Source of the DNA: Lachnospiraceae bacterium
GTDB lineage: Bacteria; Bacillota; Clostridia; Lachnospirales; Lachnospiraceae
Assembly (NCBI GenBank): GCA_009911185.1
Contig: QXWW01000007.1
Coordinates: 101,658 to 165,657 of the forward strand
DNA length: 64,000 nt
Reading direction: 5' to 3'
The notes under the pieces were generated by a model. It was given only the letters and a program-made list of their open reading frames with translations. It was not told the DNA's origin and ran no database searches. Numbering within the stretch: position 1 is the first letter of the stretch; every line of letters begins with the position of its first letter. Shown piece by piece: positions 18,016 to 26,272 of this stretch. The position numbers and the translations under genes are program-made.

Positions 18016-18944
18016 CTTGCGTCCTCCCTGTTATGCTGCGCCTGCGGCTGCTGCCTCTGGCTCTGGTTCCGGTTCGGCTCCAGCACTTTCGCCATCCGGG
18101 AAGAAATATTGTTGGCTGCGTCACGGGCTTTGGCTAACTCCCCACGGACTTCCTGCGGCTCCATGCCCTCGAAAAATTCCGGCGCATGGGTGAAGTCAAA
18201 CCCCTGCGTGTCCACGCCATATTTTTTGCAGAGCAGGTAGGACGCACAATAGGCGTGGAATGCGTCCTCGTTGCGGTCGTAATTCTTGTCCCCGTCTGCA
18301 AACCCGGCAAGAGCAAGCTCCGGCGTCACGCTCCTGAAAATCTCCTGTGCGCTCATGCCTTTGCGTACATAAATACAGCCTTCCTCCGGCTCGAACAATG
18401 CCCCTTTATCCTCCGGCATCTGATCCGGCTCCGCCGCAACAATGGCAACGGGCGGGTTGTTCACCACTGCCCTGATAAGCTGTGCGTCTGTGATTTCCGG
18501 CTGCGCCTGCTGTAACCTGTCCCTTGCGTTGGTCTGTGAAATGTCATACACCTTTTTCGCATTATAATAGGTTCCGGTGCTGCCGTCCTCACGCTCGTAT
18601 TCTTTTCCCGGCTCCATAATCAGGATGGGGTTGTTCCGCTCCTGCCTTTTCACATAGGCTCCCTGATCCCTCCAGTAGCCGTAATCGCCAATCTTCTGTG
18701 CGTCCGGCTTCTGCGCCATAATCAGCAGGGCATTGTTGGCGGTGTAGCGGTCAAAGCGGCTCTGCACGTCAAGGTACTGCTGAAATGTCTGCCCGTCCGT
18801 GGCTACCGCCGCTGTCATCTGCTCCGACATTTCATAGCAGCGGCTCCGGTTGTTTTTGCTCTCCGCAATAAATGCCGCCACCCGGTCGTCCTGCGGCACG
18901 GCGGATACGTTCAATAAAGCGTCAAGGCTGAAATTGTTATCCAT
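18012..18944 (-). CDS. ArdC-like ssDNA-binding/antirestriction-type protein
   Basis: A 310-residue soluble protein. The N-terminal portion (FQQYLDVQSRFDRYTANNALLI split over residues about 55-75, then MAQKPDAQKIGDYGYWRDQG) matches the ArdC N-terminal domain found in ICE proteins that bind single-stranded DNA and can protect incoming DNA. The C-terminal part contains a helical domain with no HExxH protease motif that I can see, then a Gln-rich basic tail. It lies between PcfB and two small ORFs in the transfer operon. Antirestriction activity is a family-based inference. Confidence 0.78.
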   Translation of the reverse strand: MDNNFSLDALLNVSAVPQDDRVAAFIAESKNNRSRCYEMSEQMTAAVATDGQTFQQYLDVQSRFDRYTANNALLIMAQKPDAQKIGDYGYWRDQGAYVKRQERNNPILIMEPGKEYEREDGSTGTYYNAKKVYDISQTNARDRLQQAQPEITDAQLIRAVVNNPPVAIVAAEPDQMPEDKGALFEPEEGCIYVRKGMSAQEIFRSVTPELALAGFADGDKNYDRNEDAFHAYCASYLLCKKYGVDTQGFDFTHAPEFFEGMEPQEVRGELAKARDAANNISSRMAKVLEPNRNQSQRQQPQAQHNREDAR

Positions 18945-18950
18945 ACATAA

Positions 18951-19880
18951 TTACCTCTCTTTCGGTTTTTTCGGTTTTCTTTTCGCCTGCGGCTGTTTAT
19001 GCTGCAACGGCTTCTGGCTCTTGCTTTTTGTGTCCTTTGCAGGCTCGCCCCGGCTCGGTGCGTCCGCTTCTTTCTTCCTCGCTGCCTGAATCTCTTTCAG
19101 CTCCCCACGCACGGACGGTTTCTCCGGCGTGGCGGGCTGGTACAGCTTAGAAGTACCCTCGGCGGCTGTCCTTTGCTTCTTTAAGGTAGGCTCGGACTGA
19201 CGGGATTTCTCGGTCTTTGCCAAAGAGGGGTTTTGCTGCTGTCCCTCCTCTTTCTGCACCGGGTTCCCCAAAAGCTCGTCCACCAGCAGGTCTTCCTGTG
19301 ACTTCCCCGGTCTGTCCTTTTCCGGTTCCGCCTGTGACTGCGGTTTTCCCGGTGGCAGTTTCTCCGGCGGCGTTTTTTCCTTTGACGTTTTTTCCTTTGG
19401 CGTTTCTTTCGTTTTCTCCTTTCCGGGAGCCGCCTTTCCCTCTTTCGCCTGCGATTTTTCTTCCCTCGACTTCTGGATTTCCGTTTTAATCTGTGCCGCC
19501 TCCGTGACGGACGCAAACTTGAAGCGTTCCACAATGCGGTTGATACGGGGCGCATCCTCCTCCTTCACCATAATGTCCACCATCCCATCGCTGCTCCCTT
19601 TCGGATCACGGACGGCGCAGTAGAGGATTCCGTACCGTTTTGCTTCCTGCACAAATTTTTTCAGGTCGCTTTCCTTTACAGAAAATACAGTGAGCGGTTT
19701 CCCGGAGCGCACTAAGGTTTCCAGCCTTGCCCTGCCTCTGGTCTTTTTCTGCTCCTTTAAGATGGCGTACAACAGCACCGCAAGCTGCTTTGCCCCCTCG
19801 CCGGAGATTTTCAGGGCGGCTTCCCCCACTTCCATCGACATGCGCACCACCTGGTCAGCGGCTTCGCCTGATGTGTTCAT
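18951..19880 (-). CDS. PcfB-family protein
   Basis: A 309-residue protein. The N-terminal 130 residues hold the PcfB domain (AADQVVRMSMEVGEAALKIS, then GEGAKQLAVLLYAILKEQKK), and the rest is a long disordered Lys/Glu/Pro-rich tail. PcfB proteins are encoded beside relaxases of Gram-positive conjugative elements and are thought to assist relaxosome or coupling functions. The C-terminal motif PSVRGELKEIQAARKK is shared with the protein at 9728-10495. The start follows GGAGGG and overlaps the relaxase 3' end by 26 bases. Confidence 0.88.
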   Translation of the reverse strand: MNTSGEAADQVVRMSMEVGEAALKISGEGAKQLAVLLYAILKEQKKTRGRARLETLVRSGKPLTVFSVKESDLKKFVQEAKRYGILYCAVRDPKGSSDGMVDIMVKEEDAPRINRIVERFKFASVTEAAQIKTEIQKSREEKSQAKEGKAAPGKEKTKETPKEKTSKEKTPPEKLPPGKPQSQAEPEKDRPGKSQEDLLVDELLGNPVQKEEGQQQNPSLAKTEKSRQSEPTLKKQRTAAEGTSKLYQPATPEKPSVRGELKEIQAARKKEADAPSRGEPAKDTKSKSQKPLQHKQPQAKRKPKKPKER

Positions 19881-21318
19881 GGATTGTTCCCTCCTTTTCT
19901 TTTCTGGTTTCCTGCCGCACGGTTTCTAATTTCTCCTTCATTGCGCCGGAACGTGCGGCTATCCCGTCGCAGAATCCCACCTCCTTTCGCAGTTTCCCGA
20001 TCTGCTTTGTCAGGCTGGAGATTTCGGTTTTTATTTCCGACAGCTTTTCCCCGTCTTTGACGCTGCGACTCTGATACCGCAGGTGTTTCCTTTTATCCGA
20101 AAGCTCCGCCATCTTTTCCCGCAGATCTTCTTTCAATGAAAAAAGCTGCTCCGTGGTATCTATGCGATAATGGCAGAGCAGCCTTGTTTCCTTTGAAATT
20201 TTATCCAGTTTTATCAAATCCTCCCGAAACAGCATGTGTACCTGCTTCGGGCTTACGGGCGGTCGGTTCTTCGGCAGGATTCCCAAAAGGTAGCAATAAT
20301 GCAGGTATAAGCCACGGAGTCCGCCGATTTTCCTTGCCTGCCCTAAATTCCCATGCACTTTTATGACATAGGTTTTCTTCTCTGACCGCATGGCAGGCGG
20401 CGCAGGCTTTTCTATCTTCTGCGTGAGTATCCGCCTGCGGATGGATTCTATGGTGTATTCCTCCCCTAAATTCCTCGCAAGCTTCATCCCCCGATCCCTG
20501 CCCTCTGCCCGTACCGTGATGTCTTTCCCAAATTTGATGGAATAGCCCTTCTCCTTCAGGTAATGGAAAAACTGCTTTTCCGTCCTTGCCTTTGCAATGG
20601 CTTCGTCCACGTCTGCCTTTATCATCCCTAAATACGTCGGTCTGCCTTCCTGCTCCGCCCGCCACTGCCCATAATGCTTTGCTTTCTGCTTTGGGTTCTC
20701 TATGACGGACAGCCCGTATTCCCGGCACAGCCTGTCGGAAGCGTTACGCATATCCCGGTAGTCCTGATTGCTGCGGTGATACCGCAACCCGTCCGCAAAG
20801 GAAACGGAGTTCACCACAAAATGGTTGTGCAGGTGGTGCGCCTTATCCAGATGGGTTGCGACTATCACCTGAAAACGGCTCCCCCACAATTCCTCCGCCA
20901 GCTTCACGCCAATCTCATGCGCCATCGCCGGGGTACATTCCCCCGGCGCAAAGGACTGGTAGCCGTGGAACGCCATAATGCCCTCGTCTTTCCCGTACCG
21001 CTTTTTGACCGCCATCATTTCTGACCGGGCGGTGGTCGGGGCGCAGTTGACGCCGGACACATACTGCTCCATGACTTTTTCTCTCTCATCATCTATGCCC
21101 TCCCCTTCCGCTGCCTCTGGCTTTTCCCTCTGTCTGGTCTTTTCCGCATTGACCGCATAGGCGATGACGTCGGACAGCCCCTGCGTTTCCTTTTCCCCCA
21201 TGCCGGACAGCTCCGGCAGCTTTGCGATTTCCGGGTTTTTTGTCTTGTCCGGGTTCTGCACATAGATGACAACTTTCCCAAGCCACCCTTTGACGCTCCA
21301 GATGGATGTGGTTGCCAT
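19855..21318 (-). CDS. ICE relaxase (MOBP-type, VirD2-like)
   Basis: A 487-residue nickase that should cut the ICE at oriT and pilot the strand through the channel. The metal-binding histidines are in THLDKAHHLHNHFVVNS (residues about 155-171), the typical motif III of MOBP relaxases. The C-terminal half is helical and basic with a predicted coiled coil. The start codon overlaps the MobC stop (TAATG), giving a coupled MobC-relaxase pair. This relaxase is unrelated to the MobV enzyme of the nested IME at 29616-30581. Confidence 0.93.
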   Translation of the reverse strand: MATTSIWSVKGWLGKVVIYVQNPDKTKNPEIAKLPELSGMGEKETQGLSDVIAYAVNAEKTRQREKPEAAEGEGIDDEREKVMEQYVSGVNCAPTTARSEMMAVKKRYGKDEGIMAFHGYQSFAPGECTPAMAHEIGVKLAEELWGSRFQVIVATHLDKAHHLHNHFVVNSVSFADGLRYHRSNQDYRDMRNASDRLCREYGLSVIENPKQKAKHYGQWRAEQEGRPTYLGMIKADVDEAIAKARTEKQFFHYLKEKGYSIKFGKDITVRAEGRDRGMKLARNLGEEYTIESIRRRILTQKIEKPAPPAMRSEKKTYVIKVHGNLGQARKIGGLRGLYLHYCYLLGILPKNRPPVSPKQVHMLFREDLIKLDKISKETRLLCHYRIDTTEQLFSLKEDLREKMAELSDKRKHLRYQSRSVKDGEKLSEIKTEISSLTKQIGKLRKEVGFCDGIAARSGAMKEKLETVRQETRKEKEGTIHEHIRRSR

Positions 21319-21647
21319 TACTCCGCCTTTTCTGGCAGGATGACCGCCTCGGTAATCAGCCTGACCGCTTCGTCAAACCTGCGCATATCATTGTCATACC
21401 TCTGCACATCAATCACGTTCAGCGTGTGCGCCTTCTGTGCGATCTGGTTTAAGTTGTTCCCGATCTTATGCAGCTCCCGCATCATGGAATAATAGTCGGG
21501 CGGCGGTGCGTCCCTCGGCGTCTTTCCGGTGATTGCCTGACGCACATAGGCTTCCTGGCTGATCCCGCTTTTCTTTACCCTTTCCCGGAATGCGTCTGCC
21601 TCCTCTTTATTCAGCCGGAACAGAAACGGGATGTCCCTCTTTCTCAT
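21318..21647 (-). CDS. MobC-like relaxosome accessory protein
   Basis: A 109-residue protein with an N-terminal ribbon-helix-helix-like segment (IPFLFRLNKEEADAFRERVK) and a central MobC core (YYSMMRELHKIGNNLNQIAQ). Such proteins bind near oriT and help melt the DNA for the relaxase. It is coupled to the relaxase downstream and overlaps the tiny DUF3789 gene upstream (ATGA). Confidence 0.9.
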   Translation of the reverse strand: MRKRDIPFLFRLNKEEADAFRERVKKSGISQEAYVRQAITGKTPRDAPPPDYYSMMRELHKIGNNLNQIAQKAHTLNVIDVQRYDNDMRRFDEAVRLITEAVILPEKAE

Positions 21648-21754
21648 CCTCCCACCTCCGTATCGCTCCCATGCAGGCGGTTAATCTGCAACAGGCACAT
21701 CATCGCCACGCCCACAATGCCGCCTACAAGGGTTCCACTCAAAAATGCCAACAT
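21644..21754 (-). CDS. DUF3789-like single-helix membrane peptide
   Basis: A 36-residue peptide: MLAFLSGTLVGGIVGVAMM, a hydrophobic glycine-rich helix, then a short polar tail. Its stop overlaps the MobC start (ATGA), and GGAGCAG precedes its ATG. Peptides of this kind are annotated DUF3789 just upstream of MobC in clostridial ICEs. The function is unknown; a membrane role is inferred only from hydrophobicity. Confidence 0.75.
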   Translation of the reverse strand: MLAFLSGTLVGGIVGVAMMCLLQINRLHGSDTEVGG

Positions 21755-21924
21755 ACTGCTCCACTCACCTTTCCGTCATGGTGCGCTGACACCATGCAAC
21801 TTGTCATATCTGGCGGAACCTCCCGGCTCCGCTAAAAAGGGGTATTAGGGGATATTTTCCCCTAACAAGCTGCCTTCGGGTTGCCGCATGGCAATCCAAA
21901 GGCGTTGCTTGCTGGTATTGTGTA
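21755..21924. other. Hairpin-rich intergenic region, candidate ICE oriT
   Basis: This 170-base gap upstream of the DUF3789-MobC-relaxase operon contains three perfect inverted repeats: CATGGTG/CACCATG (21777-21796), TTAGGGGA/TCCCCTAA-type (21845-21865) and TTGCC/GGCAA (21881-21894). The first is followed by GCAACTTGTCATATCTGG. A stem next to a relaxase operon is where MOBP oriT sequences normally lie. The nick site cannot be assigned from sequence alone. Confidence 0.45.
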
Positions 21925-22410
21925 TCACCCCTGCGGCTGCGTACCGCCTTTTATTCTGGTATCATTACCTGCCGAAAAAAGATGCTTCCCCGGCTGCTGC
22001 TCCTTAATCGGATGGGTACAGCACGCACATTCCGGGCAGCAATGCCCGCACTCTATGCACTCCTGCCCGCAGTCCCCGGACTCTTTCGCCTCACATCTGC
22101 CGCACACCTTGCAATGGTTCACGCACTCCAGACAGCGGTTTCCCGGATCATCCCGCATACATTTCCCATCCATCGGGCAGGAATACGGGCATTTCCCACA
22201 TCCCTCCGGGTATGCGTTACAGCCGCTTTCTTTTATATCCGCCGCTTTCGCAAGGACGGAAACATCCGTCACATCCCTGTTTGAAAAGTCTAAGATATTT
22301 GTTTCGCTGTATATCTTTTCCACCATTTGTGCGGCGGCTTCTGCACTCTCTGCTGAGATTCTCACCCGCTTTTCAGAGATGGCAACCAGCGTCATTTCAT
22401 ACTGCCTCAT
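21925..22410 (-). CDS. Cysteine-cluster protein with DpnD/PcfM-like N-terminus
   Basis: A 161-residue protein. The first 60 residues (MRQYEMTLVAISEKRVRISA, with AESAEAAAQMVEK) resemble the DpnD/PcfM-like protein encoded next door. Residues about 75-140 contain about 20 cysteines in CxxC and CxC patterns (CGKCPYSCPMDGKC, CVNHCKVCGRCEAK, CIECGHCCPECACC), likely a multi-zinc or metal-binding array. The start at 22410 follows GAGGAGG; an upstream reading to 22458 is less likely. Function is unknown. The pairing with a Cys-free paralogue suggests domain fusion. Confidence 0.7.
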   Translation of the reverse strand: MRQYEMTLVAISEKRVRISAESAEAAAQMVEKIYSETNILDFSNRDVTDVSVLAKAADIKESGCNAYPEGCGKCPYSCPMDGKCMRDDPGNRCLECVNHCKVCGRCEAKESGDCGQECIECGHCCPECACCTHPIKEQQPGKHLFSAGNDTRIKGGTQPQG

Positions 22411-22427
22411 GGCAACCTCCTCCTTTC

Positions 22428-22622
22428 CTACCGCCCTATGCCTTTGTCCCGGACACACTCTTTCGCCTTAAAATCAGCCCCCACAAAATGGTCTGCGTCC
22501 AAAATATACTGGCTCCTGTTCCAGTTTTCCTCTGCCATCTGCTCCGCATCGGCAAGGCTCTCCGCCTCAATGGGTACAGTCATTTGCAGGGTTTCCGTAA
22601 TCGTTACGTCATACGTTTTCAT
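22428..22622 (-). CDS. DpnD/PcfM-like small protein
   Basis: A 64-residue protein (MKTYDVTITETLQMTVPIEA, then ESLADAEQMAEENW) with a beta-hairpin followed by a helix, the DpnD/PcfM pattern of small ICE and restriction-linked proteins. It overlaps the Toprim gene upstream by four bases and is followed by its Cys-rich relative. The role is unknown. Confidence 0.78.
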   Translation of the reverse strand: MKTYDVTITETLQMTVPIEAESLADAEQMAEENWNRSQYILDADHFVGADFKAKECVRDKGIGR

Positions 22623-23590
22623 CTCTCATGGCTCCTTTCATTTTTCTTTTTTGCCCGCTCTGTTATCCCGATTCCTAACCGGATACAGAGGAAATCATTA
22701 CAGTCCTTGCCCTTTGGCGGCGGCTTATCCCATGTCCGGTACTGTTTCGGAAGCACGGTCTTTATCGCCTCTGCCGCCAGCCTGCCCGCCCGGTCATTGT
22801 CAAGGTGCAGCTCCACTTCCTCAACCTCCGGGTACTCCTTTAAAAACCGTGTTAGTGCTGCCGGAACCTTGCTGCGCTCGATTTCTTTCGCTGGCTGGTA
22901 CACGCCTGCAAGGGATAAAAGGTGTTCCGCCCTCCAGTCCTGACCGTCCATCTTCCGCAGAGTGGCATAGGATAACAGGTCGATGGCGGATTCAAACAAG
23001 TGTACCGCCACGCTGTTTCCCTCTGCCGGAATGGAAAAGGAATAGTTTTTGTCACTCCCGTTTGCGTCCCCGATAAAGTCCGTCCCGATTCCCCGCAGGG
23101 CAGCATACCGGGGCTTCCCTTCCTTGTCCCTGCCCACAAAAACAGCGTTGTGGTAGTTCTCACTCTCATACACCATTCCCGATTGCAGGCAGAATCCAAT
23201 GATGTCCGTGTCAATCCCACGCCTGTTCAGATAGGAAACAACCTGCGTCTGGTAGCGGTTGGGTTTGGGCAAAAGCAGTTTCTTTTCTGTTGTCTTTTCG
23301 GCTGGTAGGGAAACAGGCGGCGCAATCGCCGCCTGCCCTGCAATCGTCTGTACCGCTTCCATAAAGGTATAGTCCCTGACCTTTATCAGATAATCCACTG
23401 CTGACCTGCCCCCGATCCCACGGCTCCACCACATCCATTTCCCGTTGGAAATCTTTAAGCTGTCATGGCTTTTCGTGGTATAGGTGTTCCCCGAAAAATG
23501 CACAAGCTCATAAGGCTCATAGTTTTTCAGGTACGTCAACAAGTCCATCCGCTTTGCCTCCTGCACTACTTCCGGTGCGATATATGGCAT
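22619..23590 (-). CDS. Toprim/DUF3991-domain protein (primase-like)
   Basis: A 323-residue protein. An N-terminal region resembling a DUF3991 domain (MWWSRGIGGRSAVDYLIKVR) precedes a Toprim-like fold with an acidic Glu in HLFESAIDLLSY (about residue 195) and the DxD-type LHLDNDRAG (about 265), both expected to bind metal. Such proteins accompany mobilization genes and may prime or process transferred DNA. No zinc-finger of a full DnaG primase is present. It is the first gene of the mobilization operon running down to VirB4. Confidence 0.85.
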   Translation of the reverse strand: MPYIAPEVVQEAKRMDLLTYLKNYEPYELVHFSGNTYTTKSHDSLKISNGKWMWWSRGIGGRSAVDYLIKVRDYTFMEAVQTIAGQAAIAPPVSLPAEKTTEKKLLLPKPNRYQTQVVSYLNRRGIDTDIIGFCLQSGMVYESENYHNAVFVGRDKEGKPRYAALRGIGTDFIGDANGSDKNYSFSIPAEGNSVAVHLFESAIDLLSYATLRKMDGQDWRAEHLLSLAGVYQPAKEIERSKVPAALTRFLKEYPEVEEVELHLDNDRAGRLAAEAIKTVLPKQYRTWDKPPPKGKDCNDFLCIRLGIGITERAKKKNERSHER

Positions 23591-23644
23591 AAATTTCAGC
23601 TCCTTTCCTGCCCGTGATTGGATATTTGCTGCCAGTTTTTGAAT

Positions 23645-23702
23645 ATCCGGACATAAAAAATAGCCAATTGATTCTCATTTTGAAAACCAATCGGCTATGT
23701 AA
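23645..23702 (-). terminator. Terminator after the DUF5677-like cargo gene
   Basis: On the minus strand an ATAGCCGATTGGTTTTCAAA arm pairs with a following GAATCAATTGGCTAT arm and is followed by TTTTTTATG. A closely similar hairpin in the same orientation stands at 53820-53866, beside the other AT-rich cargo block. Confidence 0.75.
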
Positions 23703-23719
23703 ATTATTTCTTCTATTTG

Positions 23720-24685
23720 TTATAAAGAACTTTTTATCTTGTCTAAGTTATGACTTGCAATATCTCTCTTTTGTCTAAAGTCTATAAAGAATTTTCTAAA
23801 TTCTCTTTTTTCTTCTTCTCCATCATTGAGGTACTCATATATTTTCTGTAATGCGCTTATAGAAAAAGTGCAAGCCAATGAAAATGTAGAGCCACCTCCT
23901 TCTGGATTTCTTATCCACTTCAAACTGATTCCATCCTCGCCAACATTCATTTCCATTGCTGAATTTAATGCGTGTGTTTCATAGGAAAGCCCCCCATATA
24001 TACTTTGATAATATCTTTCATATCCTGTTTCTTTCATTAAACCATAAAAACTTGATATATTACTGCAAACCTCATACCATTGAATATACACTTTTTTCCT
24101 TCTTGCCTTTTTCTTCTTATTACTTAATTTCTCACCTCTATCCTTATCCACTTTTTGAAATATCTCTTTGGAATTAACTAGCCTTTTAAATGCATCTCTC
24201 TTTTTCTTGTATCTCTCATAATCACTATTAAACTGTTCTTCTCCTTTACTTGATATTAATAGTTTTCCATATTCCGAGTTTTTATCAAAACATTCTTCGC
24301 CTAATGCTATTTCCTGATAATGATGTTCTAAATAATATGCCGCCGCCCTTTTTTCTGTATCCTCTTTTAATATGAACTCCAAACTTATAATATTTTCAAT
24401 GAGTGTCCTCAATATAATTTGCGCCTGCGCAAAAGAACCAACGGAAAAAAGCACATTTATTGCATCAAGTTGTTCCATTATTTTCCTGACAAATAAGCAT
24501 ACAACTGTATCAATAAAATCATCTTGTCTTGAAATCCCACAAGAAATCTCATTTTCAATTTCCCCATATTTGGTTATGATAGATGCTAATACAAAGCTAG
24601 CTTGTTCAATAATTGATTCTATTTCCTCGTTCTCTTTAATATTAAAAAATAAATTGTCGAAAATTTCCAAATAATTATCATCCAT
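23720..24685 (-). CDS. AT-rich cargo protein, DUF5677-like
   Basis: A 321-residue, largely helical soluble protein. Residues about 75-145 (FVRKIMEQLDAINVLFSVGS, then RTLIENIISLEFILKED and RAAAYYLEHHYQE) resemble the core of DUF5677 proteins, with a paired basic segment (SNKKKKARRKKVYIQWYEV) further on. The gene is much more AT-rich than the ICE backbone on both sides and is closed by its own terminator, so it is a cargo insertion upstream of the Toprim operon. GGAGATAAAAAA precedes the start. DUF5677 proteins occur in accessory and defence-rich loci; a defence role here is speculation. Confidence 0.65.
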   Translation of the reverse strand: MDDNYLEIFDNLFFNIKENEEIESIIEQASFVLASIITKYGEIENEISCGISRQDDFIDTVVCLFVRKIMEQLDAINVLFSVGSFAQAQIILRTLIENIISLEFILKEDTEKRAAAYYLEHHYQEIALGEECFDKNSEYGKLLISSKGEEQFNSDYERYKKKRDAFKRLVNSKEIFQKVDKDRGEKLSNKKKKARRKKVYIQWYEVCSNISSFYGLMKETGYERYYQSIYGGLSYETHALNSAMEMNVGEDGISLKWIRNPEGGGSTFSLACTFSISALQKIYEYLNDGEEEKREFRKFFIDFRQKRDIASHNLDKIKSSL

Positions 24686-24873
24686 TTTTTTATCTCCAGT
24701 TCTTTCTAAGATAAATAATTACCAAAACCTAAACATCAAATCTGTTTATCTATGTCAACAAATTCTTTTAGTACATTAGTATACCATATAGTTTTAGATA
24801 TTCCTATCAAAATAAAAAAATATTAACTATTTTAAAACAGTGTTATCACCAAATACTGCCTGCAAATCATTTA

Positions 24874-25206
24874 TCAAACCGCCCCTATTTTTTTCAGATA
24901 AGCATACCCGTCTGTATGTCCCCGGAAGTAAATCTGCTTTCTTTCAATATTGTCTTTCTTTAAACTGAGCCTGAAATACTCCACCAATATCCTGTGTTCT
25001 TCCGCTTTCAAAGAAATCTCCCCCTTGCCCTCCGTAACATTCAGAATGAACGGATAATCCCTCTCCATATCCCCGATCTGCCTGCAAAGTGCCAGATAGC
25101 TGTCATCCTGCTTTCGCAAATCTACGATTATATCGTTGTCTATCTCCATAAATCCATCTTCGATACGTTTTACGAAATCGCTGTATCCCTCTGTTGCTGC
25201 GCTCAT
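24874..25206 (-). CDS. Small conserved ICE protein (DUF6664-like)
   Basis: A 110-residue soluble protein (MSAATEGYSDFVKRIEDGF at the start) with a helix-rich N-terminus, a central beta segment and a final KQIYFRGHTDGYAYLKKIG. The ATG at 25206 is preferred, with AAAGGGTG upstream; a GTG at 25215 is possible. It lies just downstream of the C-terminal half of the SNF2 gene, a constant neighbour in CTn4-like ICEs. The family name is a tentative recall. Confidence 0.65.
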   Translation of the reverse strand: MSAATEGYSDFVKRIEDGFMEIDNDIIVDLRKQDDSYLALCRQIGDMERDYPFILNVTEGKGEISLKAEEHRILVEYFRLSLKKDNIERKQIYFRGHTDGYAYLKKIGAV

Positions 25207-25330
25207 CTCAATCACCCTTTCGTTTTTATTATAATATACCCATTTTTCACCGCAACAACAAATATGCGAATCTGCTTTTGATTTTCCAGTCCGCTATGTA
25301 AACGGTACTGGTTGCCCAATACCGCCTTTT

Positions 25331-26272
25331 TTACCGCTCCCGGTCTTTACTGCCTTTCTCCGGCTCCGTTTCTTCTTCCTCCGGCTCAACGTCCAGCACG
25401 ATATTTTCTTTCTTGTCCATATCAAGCAGGGCATTTAACTCACCCAACCGGGCGGTCTTTTCCGCTAATTCCTGCTCTTTCGGGAACTCCTTTACCGCCT
25501 CTATTTTTGCATTTTCAAGCTGCGCTTTTAAGGTTTCCAGACGTTCTTCACACCGGGAGAGGTTATCTCCAAACTTTTCTATCTCATTGTCCAGACGGGT
25601 GATATTCCCGTGAATATCCGTCCCCAACGTCACATGGTACGCCCGTTTCCCTCGCAGGGTAATGACAAATTCCTTGCTGAAGGTGCTGTAAGAAAGCTCC
25701 ATTGCAAGCCCCCGGTAGGCTCCCAGAGGAACCGGATCGGGGGAACTCATGGCTTTGCAGGCTGCAATAATCGCCTGCCCCGCCTCCTTTTTCTCCCCAT
25801 AGGTTACGCCGTTTATCTGCATGGGCGGGAAAGTATCTCTGTCCGGCGGCGTGTGCGCTTTTACCTGCTCAATGTCCTGCTGGTATTCTGCAATCCACTG
25901 GCTCTGCCTTTTTATCTCCATCGGATAATATTTCGTTACCTTATCCTCCATCTCGTAACGCTGGCTTAGGAAGCTCTGCTTTAAAAGTTGCAGCTTCGAC
26001 ACCTGAATGTCTAAGTCCATCTTTTCCTTTATATATGGGTTTCCGGTGGCAAGTGCTTTGATTTCCGCATAGGATAAAGCCACCTCGTCAATGTCCTCGA
26101 TGGTGCGTGCCGGGCTTTTGGACGTCATGATCTGGCTGATAAATTTCTGCTTGTTCTCTATCATCTGGTACATATAAGCGTCAAATGTCCCCTCCGTCAC
26201 ATACCGCACAATATATACTTTCTTGTTCTGGTTGCCCTGACGGATCGTCCGACCGCCCCTCTGCTCCAAATC
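25331..26272 (-). pseudogene. C-terminal part of the ICE SNF2 helicase/methylase, cut off by the IME
   Basis: This is the 3' piece (about 313 codons) of the giant gene whose 5' part is at 37212-44729. In the uninterrupted reading the codons run ...CCG AGA GAT TTG GAG CAG..., giving RPRD-LEQRGGRTIRQGNQN, the SF2 helicase motif VI. The fragment then carries a helical coiled C-terminal domain (about 250 residues). No ribosome binding site precedes the TTG at its left end, so it is probably not made as a separate protein. The reading frame itself has no lesion, so precise excision of the IME would restore the gene. Confidence 0.92.

Noticed and set aside
19217..19555. Basic or Pro-rich ORFs on either strand over the PcfB tail
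   Set aside because: They are alternative frames of the low-complexity Lys/Glu/Pro region of the PcfB-like gene.
26197..26269. The C-terminal 24 residues of the recombinase as a conserved functional tail
   Set aside because: They are ICE helicase DNA read in another frame past the attachment core, so they are an integration by-product.
25331..26269. Independent gene starting at TTG for the SNF2 C-terminal fragment
   Set aside because: There is no ribosome binding site or promoter, and the codons continue seamlessly from the other half of the gene.
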